A stretch of DNA of 64,000 nt, from NCBI GenBank assembly GCA_004794655.1, contig SMMW01000575.1, positions 8,830,001-8,894,000 on the forward strand, in the 5' to 3' direction. The notes under the pieces were generated by a model that was given only the letters and a program-made list of their open reading frames with translations, was not told the origin of the DNA and ran no database searches. Position numbers and translations under genes: made by a program. Below, piece by piece: positions 1 through 11,019 of this stretch. How positions within the stretch are numbered: the first letter of the stretch is position 1; the number at the start of each line of letters is the position of its first letter. This DNA is from Marisa cornuarietis (lineage: Eukaryota; Mollusca; Gastropoda; Architaenioglossa; Ampullariidae).

Positions 1-194
1 CCCCTTCCTCTCTCTCTAACACACATTCATTTTAAAAATATATATATATATATTTAATTTTTCTAAATCTTTGTTTAACGTTTGATGATAGTTGTACTGG
101 GGTTTTTTTCAATTTCTAAAGATTTATATATTTGGTGTAATTCTTCTCATGGCTATTTGTCATTGACAACATTTATTCCTCCTTTGATATGCAG

Positions 195-3100
195 GAGACG
201 ATTGGAAAGACTCTAACAATGATTAGAAAGAATGAACCATCTTCCATTGGTCCATTAATCAAGTCCCTTGCATCTAATCTTTCTGAGGAAGAGCAGGTTT
301 GCCAAAGAGTCAAAAGGGGTTTTTTTCAGTTCAAAGTATATTTTGCTGACCTTTATCCACTTAAGCCCATTTTGCTCAGCTCATCTTCCTGATAATGGGG
401 ATATCATTTATGTTTATATCTATGTACTATTTTACCTTTCTTGTTCAGCTCAGAAGTTCTCACATTTATAGAGTGATGACTTGGTGAAAGCAGTCTTAAT
501 GCCATAATTCTCAAAGACATCTTACCAATACATCTGAAAGAGTTTAAAACCAAGATGCTTAATTTCCTTCAAAATGTGAAAATCTGTATTTGAAAATAGA
601 AAGTAGTAAAAATAGACTTAAAATTTCAGTCATTGAGAAATGGGATATTAGACACCATAATTTTTTCGGACCCCATCCCTCACTACTACTTTACTTTCCC
701 CAACCCTCCCTCCTCAGGTACCTGTTCAACAGCTGGATCAACTCAATACAAAGAACGTGATGGGCAAGCTAAATTCAAATAATTGTCACTTTCCAGAAGC
801 AAACCTTTCTTTCCAGTTCTGTCAGCTGTTTCTTTCCAGATGACCCAACTATTAGGAGCTTAGGAGTTATAACTGCTGGCCAGGGCCACTAAACCCACTG
901 ACCAGGGGCAATAATTTGTTTGGTCAAGAACAGTTGTAGCTCCTAATAGTTTGTATCAAAGAAAAATAATTTACAAGAAAAATTTCATTTGCATAAACTT
1001 CTGATCCTTTAAGTTCATTGGTCAGAGTGACAAGCTCCTGTGGGTCTAGCTTCTCTTGCCAGGGAGTAACACAACCAGCCTATCATTGGTTGAGTGTTTG
1101 AGCTGGCCCACCCCTTTCTCTTTTACATTTTTTTCTCACTTACTGGCCCTTTCATCTTTTTTTCATTGATTTCTATTTTCCATGCCTCCTTTAGGCCCTC
1201 AAACATTTTCCATGCAGGAGGTTGAGGTTCCTGATGGGTTGTAGCCCCATCATACCAAAACACCTCTTTGGCCTGGATCTGCTAGACAAAAGGTTGGTAT
1301 GGCCTACATTAATAAATTGGCTGGTCTTGCACTGCTGTAGCTATGCTAGAAAGCTGTGGTTTGGGTTAATCTGGTCCACACTCTTTTTTTAATCAGTGTA
1401 TAATCTTCCTGTGGTGTGGCCCAGCTGGAAATACCCTAGGTGGTAATGCTCAGTTGCATTCCCTTTTTGGATTCCATCGCGAGTGGGGAGCAGAAGGAAC
1501 AATTCAAAATTACTTAAACTATGGCCACAAAACATAAAAAACTGGATAAATGCAGTCAGAAGGATAAGTTATCTTTGGATAGTGAGGATGAGGTGAGAGT
1601 ATGCAAATGTTTGTTCAGGAGGCTTGGCCCTAATTTCTGGTAGTAAAAGGTGGCGTCACTCTTGTCACTACTCCCCTTTTGCAATAGTTAAAAGTTTTAA
1701 AAACATCTTATAAAGTTTTTCTTCGATCAAAAACCTTTGCACTGGACAATTTTATTCCAGTGCAGAACTCAGAAGGCCTCTGAGGCCCTTGGTAGATAAG
1801 GTGGCAAGCAGTTTATAGACAGACCTATTAAAGTCTCAGTGCTAAGATCCTTTAATTCTTCTAGGGAAGTCGTTCATTGTCATGACCTCGCTAGGATGTC
1901 AGAGCTTGACATTGTCAAAACTGGTATCAGAAGGTTAGCTGTCCAGAGGATCCAGCTGAAGAGAGATAAGAAATCTGTGCCCTCAACCACTCTTTTTCTT
2001 ACTTCTGTTTTTCGAAAATATCTGACTTTATTCAGGTCATGTATCTGCGATTCAAAATGCTCCTTTTCATTCCTTCTCCATTGCACTGCTTCAGCTGTGA
2101 GCATTGTGGCGATGAGGCTAGCTTCTGTAAGTCCTCAGCCCGATGCTTTGGCTGTGTTGCAGGTGATTGCTTTTTAAGCACCCACTGTGTTAACTGGGAT
2201 GACGATAGTTCCCATTTAAAGGAGTGTTAGAAACGGAAGGAAGAATAACAGCCTTCCCAGTCTGACATCTCTAATGCTGATGCTCACTATTGCATAGTAG
2301 GGGTTTCTTCTGGAATGGATTCCATGGTAAGCTCCTCCTTCTACTCGGCAGTCATCACAAAACGACCATCTGCCTCTATCCCTGTTCAAACCGAGATGAT
2401 GTGGATCGCCTTTGAGACCCCAGTTCCACTATCTATTTTTATGCCATCCCCACTTCATTTTGTTGGTGGAGGCCTCAACATTTCCCAGCAACTCAAGCCT
2501 CTTCACACATGTCCCAGTTCCACACCCTTCATGCAGCTCTTCTTTGTTGCAATAAAGACATTATCTTCATTTGGGCTCATAGCCTTACTAGGCACTGTTG
2601 GAGTGAACCAGGCCACCAAGGCCGTTTTCCAGTCTCTTGGTCAGTTACTGTCACTGGTGTCATCCGACTGTGTCTGTCCTCACGGCCTATGTTCAGTCCC
2701 TGTGGCAACACCACAGGACAGACAACCTTCACTGGGACAGAGGTGTTGCCAAAGGAACACTCTTGGTTAGAATAAGTAATATGCCATACTGCCCTGTCTT
2801 TTGGGCTGCCCACTTCCAGGTCATTTTGTGTGGTGGGAGGAGGGAGTACTCGGGTAGGCTTAGGATCGGACATACCTCTACAGTGCATTTCCACCTCACC
2901 AGTTCACCCTTGGTGTCAGGGACACTCTACTGTTTTTCATGTTTTAATCACTTGTCTTAGCATCCAGAGTGTTTGTCAGCAGTTTTTTTTTTTTTTACAT
3001 CTAGCTCACTGTTTTTCTTGTACACTCAACCAGAAGCTATTTTTTCATTTTTAAAGATGTTAAAACTCTACCATCAGATTTAAGGCTTTAATTTAATTTA

Positions 3101-3698
3101 CATTATTTGTTTTAGTAGCGGTCATTTTGGAAGCTATAACACATTTTTAACACACTGTTTACCCTTTTATATGGTCATTTTTCCCTTTTCGTTATTTCTA
3201 ATTATTCAGTAGTTATATTCTTCTAACAACTAGAAATCTTGTTATTTCAACATATAAAAATATGACTGTCTCGCTCCCTCTCTCTAGGGCGGTCCGGTGG
3301 TGCAACCGTTAGCGCCTGTCATCAGTACAGTGAAGGTTGGCTGTCCTGGGTTTAGCTCTCGTTTCAGGCACGCTGTTCTTTCTCTGCATGTGCCATTTGT
3401 TTACAAGGCTGGCTGCCTTGCTGTGATACAGCCTTAGTTGCTGGCTCAGCATAGAACACCAATTCCCACCCACTCACCCACTCCCTCTCTCTCTCTCCAT
3501 GATATAGTCTTAGTTGCTGGCACAGTGTAAAATTCAAACAAAGTCAGAGTGACAATTAATAATTGATGATCCATGTTCCTACTTGCTGTGTTCTTCAGGA
3601 AGAGGTGGCATCAATGGTTAAAAAGGAGATGGAAAACCCCAATAGGCGCAAACGCAGAAGCAAACCTGATGACTTTGCTGATGTTTTTGAAGACACAG
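195..3698 (+). CDS. Gene A exons 1-2 in window: post-vWA segment
   Basis: Exons 195..296 (phase 0 to 0) and 3599..3698 (phase 0 to 1). The first reads ETIGKTLTMIRKNEPSS and matches gene B DTIGKVIVCLKDKEETV and gene C EAVGKTIVCLGSKTSEA. The second is charged, with KKEMENPNRRKRRSKPDD, and matches gene B QNELKNPERRSSIKVD. In gene B the two exons are one 223-bp exon. The 3.3-kb intron holds a SINE copy and no other gene. Confidence 0.85.
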
Positions 3699-6600
3699 GT
3701 AAATTAACAAATCAGCATTAAAAAAATGACATCAGATGTAAATTATTTGGATTTGTAAACATTATCTGTGCAGATATGAAACATCATCATCATCATTCCT
3801 TGTTACTCCTCAAGGAGCATAGGGCCGCAGTAAGATGTGAAACAGAATAGTTGTATTTCTGTTACCAACAACCATTTGGTAAAAGGTAAAACAACTAAGC
3901 AAAAGCAAAAACAAAAAGGCAATATGGTAATGATGATGACAATAGAAGTTTTTAAAGGTGCACATCTTGAAAGGAATATTTAAAAACCACCATTTGATCT
4001 GTTGTAGACAAAGTCAATGCAGGTGACCTGTTGCCACTCGGAACTCGAGTTGTGAGAGGACCGGACTGGAAGTGGGGCAACCAAGATGAAGAAGGACCAG
4101 GCACTGTTCTCAACCACTCTGAAGCCAGTAAAAAAAATTTGTTGCTTGATGTATTTCTTAGAATATGTGTCTCTGGTGTCTTCTAATTGAGGTACAAAAT
4201 TGAGTTAATTGACATTTCACAAAAAACATTTATAAATATTTTTCTTTTTTTAGATACTACATATGTGGTTTGGGACAATGGTCATTACAACCGCTACTTC
4301 TATGGTCCAGAAGTGGGATTTGATATATGGAAGACAGAAGAACATCCACGACGTATAGGGAAAGATGGGCAGCTTGATATTGGCATGGTTGTTGAAAAAG
4401 GTGAATAAACTGTTAGCAGTAGTCTTTTTTTAGAAACAGTAAATGTGTGTGTTAAATTGAAAATGGCTGTGAACCTAAAGTGCTGATTATTTTTTTTATT
4501 TTTGTACATTTAAACAAAAAGAAACTGAAAAATTTGAGATTTATTATGATGAGGCCATTTTATAATGGAAAGGATATCTGTATTGATTCATTGCAAATTG
4601 AGAGCATGATCCTTATGCAAATTATTTCCCAAATGTACGTGACATTTCAGAGGATGCATTTTATTCGTGGGTCAAACATCATTTAAAATGTGAAGATATT
4701 TTAACACAATATTGCCGGCATCAAAATACAGCCACATTGTTTTTTATATTTGGATATATCATGCAGAAGCATGCATGGGTAGTCTTGTGTGCATGTGTGA
4801 ATATAGTAGCATGGGATTGGACTGAGCCTGACACCCGCACACACAAGCACAGAGGCAAACATGCTGGGGTGTCCCATTAGCAGGATGTACCTGACCACTC
4901 ATTCACCCAGTGGCTGAAGCCTTGCCCAGTGAGAGAGATGGGTGGGAGCCACCTAGCAACAGAGAAGGGGACCCAGGGTACTTTCCAGAAAATTTGTGAG
5001 TAAGAGGAATAAGAGGGTTGGCTGGCACGGGACAAGCTTCAGTCAGAAGAGTTTTGAGATGGGAGCTATACCTCATTGAGTAGCATGATCAGAGTGTATA
5101 TTCTGCACTGCCAAAATCATCGACTGGTGCAAGAATAAACACCTGAGCCTAACAACAACGTTGATGTGAGGAGTGGGAGACTGTTCAACCTTCCACCCAC
5201 CCACCATCTCCTGTTACATGTATGAGAGTGTGAGAGAGACATACATACAAAATGCTGGTGACACTAAACTGCAAACAGTACAGGTGTAACTTGGTAACCT
5301 ATCACAACACATATTTTGTGACAATAAAACTCAACACATATAGGTGTAGGTGGTTGATACCTTTATTATGGCAACTGCTTGCTGGTCGCCTGCAGCTGCT
5401 TACATAACCACAAGCAAACCCTAAGCAAACTTTCGACTTAAGAGGCTGTCCTCAATTGGGCTGCTTCTTGAGATGGGAATGATTTCCACTGACAGTGCTG
5501 TGACTTGCATCTTGCTCACTCCAAGTTTCTCTCTGTTGACATTTGCATGACTTCTGCATAGTGGGGGTGGGGTGGAATTGGGTGTGGCCTTTCCCCGAGA
5601 CCACCTCTATCCCCTCAAAACCAAAACAAACTTGCACACCAGTCAGCGTTGCCAACCATTCAGCCTTTATTTGACATCTAAGCCAGCCTCTGCCACATGG
5701 ATTAGGAAACTCTGCTCTGATGACTATCAAATGTGTACATGTTCATTTAAAACTTAGAAACACACAGTGCAATAAATGAAAGTTCCTTTATTTTATAGAA
5801 GAGATTAAAGGTAACATTGATTACTTAGCCGCATCTCGACATCATGTTTTTTGGTTTTTTTTTAGGCTGATTGCTACATATCTGAATTTACTTATTTCTA
5901 GGTCCAGACTGGGAATGCAATGACCACAATTTGGATCTGCAGCACGTGCAAACAGCTGTTGTAATTCGAAAATGTCGAAGAGAAAAAAAATTAATGGTGA
6001 ATATCATTTCTCTCTCTTCTGTGAGATCTAATATAGCTATATGCCAGTTCCCCTGCTTCCACAGAGATTTTGCATCTGACACAGAAAAGTTAAAAAAGAA
6101 AAGATTTTTAATGATATGAAATATTTGAAGTATCCTTCATTTGAGTATGTATATAGGAACATTTTTCACTGTTAACCATGATTAGAAATCTATTTTTACA
6201 GGTTCGCTGGGAAAATGGAGAAAGGCAGACTGTACCATGGGGAAAAGAAGAAAAATGTTACGTTCAGTTTTGGTAAGCAGAATATTTTACATCGAGACTG
6301 ACAATAAGAAGCATTTTTACGGCACATGGTCTTTTGTCTTGGGATTTGTGGGTTTTTTTGTATTTTTTTGTTTTGGAACAATTATTGGTGTCTGCATATA
6401 TGACAGATCTGTGAGTTGATTAAAGAAATAATAATAATAATAATAATAGTGAAGATTTTTATAGCGCATATTCACACTCATAGAGAGCATGCTCTTAGCG
6501 CTTAAAACGAGGAAGAGACGTGGACTAAGTAGACACAGAACAAAGGGGACGAAAGAAAACGACAGTACTGACGAAACAGAAAACATTAAAAGGCATCAAG

Positions 6601-9600
6601 TAACAGGAACAGAAAAATATAGTGATTCTGCGAGAAAGATGGGTAAAGTAGCAAGAGGGAAGGGGGCGGGGTTAAGAAGGACGAGCATTGTGCGGACTGT
6701 GTTAGGAGAAATGCTCAAGGAAGAGGTGCGTTTTCAGTGCAGATTTGAAAGATTCAGTTGTAGGAAGGTGGCGGATATGGAAAGGAAGAGAGTTCCATTG
6801 TTTTGCAGCACAGTAGCCAAAAGTCCTGTGACCATATGTTGTTGTTCTGGTGACAGGAACAGTTAGGATACGGTCGTCAGACAAAGAGCGTAGTTGTCTG
6901 GACGGAGAGTAAGGGATGAGAAGTTCAGAGAAATAGTCAGGACAGGAGCCAGCAAAGAAATTAAAACACAGCACAGACAGTTTGTACTGAATGCGAGAAC
7001 GGATGGGTAGCCAGTGTAGAAAACGAAGGAGAGGAGTGACATGGTCCCGTTTCCTTGCTCTAAGCACCAGACGCGCAGCAGAGTTCTGTACTTCTGGAGT
7101 CTCTGAATGAGGTAGTCAGGGCAGCCTGCCAGCAAGGAGTTGCAGTAGTCAAGTCGAGAAAGAACAAACGCACAGACAAGAGTGTTGGTAGCGCGTGTAG
7201 AGAGAAAGTGACGGATAGCACTGATCTTACGGAGCTCATAATAGGCAGACCGACAGACAGATGCTACATGTCTATCGAGTGTCATGTCATCAGTGACAAT
7301 AAATCCCAGATTCCTAACAGATGACGTGAAGGTGATGTTGCTGTCGCCCACCTTGATGTGATTGGGCAGACTGACGAGTGAAGGTTGATGTCTTCTTCTA
7401 TGGCACAAGAGGGCTTCCGTTTTATCATCATTTAGTTTAAGCTTGTTTTTTAGCATCCAGCCCTTGACATCACTGATACAAGCTTCTATAGAGCTAATAG
7501 CAGAGTAAGACTCAGCCGGCGGAGTGGAACAGTAAAGCTGCGTGTCATCAGCATAGGATTGATGAGAAACCTGGTGAGACCGGATGCATGATGAAAGGGG
7601 CTTAGTATACAGGATGAACAGAACTGGGCCAAGTACTGAGCCTTGGGGAACACCACAGAAAAGTGAAGCAGGGCGAGATGTCTGACCATCAACTGACACA
7701 GTCTGGGTCCTATCAGTGAGATAGGAGTTGAACCATGAGAGCGCAGGTCCAGAAATCCCGTAGAGGGTGTGAAGTCTGTGAAGAAGCAGAGAGTGGTCTA
7801 TAGTGTCAAATGCAGCAGACAGGTCCAGTAGGGTTAATGGAGAGACATCACCACTGTCAAGAGCAGATAATATGTCTGTTGTCACTTTAATAAGAGTGGT
7901 CTCGGTGCTGTGGAAAGGTCTATACGCCGACTGAGCTTGTGGGATAAGATGGTGCTCTTGTAAGTAGGCCCAGAGCTGTGTCAAAACTATTTTCTCTATG
8001 ATCTTAGAGAGAAAAGACAAGTTGGAAACTGGGCGGTAGTTGTTCAGGACATTGACGTCAAGCGTGGATTTCTTTAGAAGTGGCCTCACCACCGCATTTT
8101 TGAACAAAGATGGGAAAACACCTGACGACAGGCTGACATTTACAATATTAGTGATGGCAGGAAGTAGAGTATCTAGGCACTCGAGCAGAAGGCTTGTGGG
8201 CATCGGATCTAACTCGCAAGTTGTTGGTTTAGCTTTTAGGATAACCGCTTTCACATCGGTCTCAGAGACTGGTAGGAACTTGGACATGGAGCATCCTGGG
8301 AGGACATCACAGGAGATGCTGTCAAGCACTGAAACAGAGTCTAAAGATGATCGAATGTCCAATATCTTGCTGGTGAAATAATCACTAAAAACTTGCGGCA
8401 GCAGTGAAGCAGGGTAGGCAGTAGGCAGTGGTGTTGCTGTCTTAGATCCAGTCATTTGAGAGCAGATGGCAAAGAGCTTTTTGGAGGAGGTGCAGTTAAA
8501 ATGCTCTTGGACAAGAAGTGGAATTTGGTATTGCTGAAGGAGATAGCTAAAAGTCTCAATTTCAGTAAGGAGTTTTGGCAACATCTGCAGTTTAAATGTT
8601 GCTTAACAAGATGAGTGCAAACTTAATGGAATGACATGAAAACATAGAGTGACCCACAAATTGTATTGCTATGAGACTATGAGACAGTGCTCATATGCTA
8701 GCAAGACATGGTTAATCAGATACAGCTGACCTCATTTCTTTTCAACCATTGGAGATCCAAAATTAAAGCAGTATTAGCAGAAGATTATGCAAGACCTCTC
8801 TCAGGGGTTTAAGCAAGTGATCTATCGACCTCAGCAACTGGCTGGTTTAAAATGAGAGTGTATTTGCTCATAGAGCTATGAGTTTATGACCTGAACTGTC
8901 CTGCAAATGCTCAAGACAATCACAGTTTTACAAATATGTAGGAATGTGTTCTTCAGTTTTATTTACCCGAATATTAAGAGTGTGCGTGCTGGAATGAGAT
9001 ACTTTGACACATCAGTAAAGTTTAGCATTTATAATTAATTTACCCTAAAACTTCTTATGAATATTTATACCAGTGGCGTGCGGTGGGATTTCCCACTGGG
9101 GACCAGCTGGGGGGGGGGGGGCAGTAAACTATGCGATTTCCTGCATTTCTCTTGACGCCTCAATATGTATCTCGTACTACGTAAATAATAATACAAGTAA
9201 GCGACGAACAAATCAGGTTTTATAATAATGTTGGTGATAAAATTATGATTTATATGGAAATACCAGATAATTTTGTAGATACCATAGATAAGCGTTAAAT
9301 GACGTTAGAAGTGGGAAATGGTCGAAAACAAGCGAGACGATGTAACCTGTTAAGTAGGTTAAATTACACACTATGTAAAAAATAAAAATATCCTCTTTCA
9401 AACGCAATAACTGTTATTACTAAGCTAAAGCAACTTCTATCACCTGTGAGTCTAAAATATCTATATTTCGATATCAGTGTATGATAATAGAAATTAGGTA
9501 AGTGTCTATTGATATGACTTTACACAGATAGATTATATGGTTTCGCTTAGTAATCAGTGGGTCTTCATGAAAGGCTTGACAGAGAATTCATCATATTTGA

Positions 9601-10978
9601 GAACAAAAAAAAATCCCAAAACAAAAAACACTTGGAATTCGAATGCAATACCTTTCAGAGAAAAGGTGCTGCGTGTAACCACTACACCATGCAGACATTG
9701 CTGTGCGAAGTGTGTAAACTAACCTACTTAACAGGCTTTTTTTTTGTTGTTGACTTTGAAAGGGAAAGTGCTTCCACCTCTCGGTGATTTCGCACTGTGG
9801 GGGGATGGGGTCTTTGGGGAGTGTGGGGAAAGGGTTGCTGTTTTGTAGTGCCTGATGTGTGGTTTCACTTTTGTACGTGCCCTCTATTTTTGTTGGTGTT
9901 TAGGTTTTCCAAGTCTGCATGGGTGGTGTTTTGTATTTGTGCCCCCTTTATCCATTGTTGATCTGCCAAGTTTGCATGGGTCGTTACAGTGCTGCTGCCC
10001 TCTTTCCTCCTGCTGCTGCTGCCGTTTGTTGCCAGTGTTTAGGGGTCCTGCCACGTGTACCGTGGCGGTGTGTTGTGTTTCTTTGTTTGGTTCCATGTAT
10101 TGCTCTTCCTCAATTTTTTTTTTAATTTTATTTTATTTTATTTTTCCAGTGTGGATGGCTATGTTATCCTGTTTACCCCTATTCTTATTTTATATTAGAC
10201 TAGAGTTTGGGTGGCTTGTTGCTATTACTACTACTAGTGACAGTATACTGTTCCATAGTTCTTTAGGTGGGTTGAGGCATTCTGAGGTTTAGTCCCAGTC
10301 TATACTTATCTAGGAAATGTTTTAGTTCTTCTCTCTCTGGTTTATTTTCATTGCATTCCAACAGTACATGCGGGGTGCTAAGTCTGTCCCCACAGGCACA
10401 TGAAGGTGGGTCTTTATACATTTTATAATATTCTCCACTAAGCCTCATTCTGGTTATTTTAGTTTGGTCCGACCTGATTGACGTTAGGTACATCAAGGCG
10501 AGACTAGGCTGGTCGTCTATCAGTCTTCTAGTACCTATACCTTCATTTGTGTATTTTTCTTGCCACCTTCTTTTTATTGCTGGTTTTATAGCTATTTTTC
10601 TCTCTGCTGGTGAAATAGAGATGTTTAGGGTGGTGACTTTAGGGTTATTTTCTTGTTTTACTGCCAGTTTAGCTAGTTTATCTGCCTCTTCATTTCCTTT
10701 TATTCCTATGTGGGAAGGAACCCAAAAGAACTTAATGTCTCCCTGTTTCTGGTTGATTTTCTTTATGATGGACAGTATCTTGTATACTATATCTATTCTG
10801 TTTGAGGATTTGTTTTTTAAAGCCTGAAGTGCTGACAGTGAATCTGAAATTACTACATATTGTTGTTGCGTTGTGTCCTTCATTCCGAGATGAAGTATAT
10901 GGAGAGCTGTCAGTATGGCCGTCAGCTCAGCTGTAAAAATTGAAGTGTGTTTTGGGAGTCTGCTGGAGATGGTGATGT

Positions 10979-11019
<41 letters not shown>

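Noticed and set aside
2315..2770. 151-codon open frame in the gene A intron
   Set aside because: No domain, no splice context, and overlapping open frames of similar length on both strands; most likely chance or a decayed element.
9855..10292. Cys-rich 145-codon frame
   Set aside because: Low-complexity T/G-rich DNA next to LINE and SINE ends, no signal peptide or known cysteine pattern.
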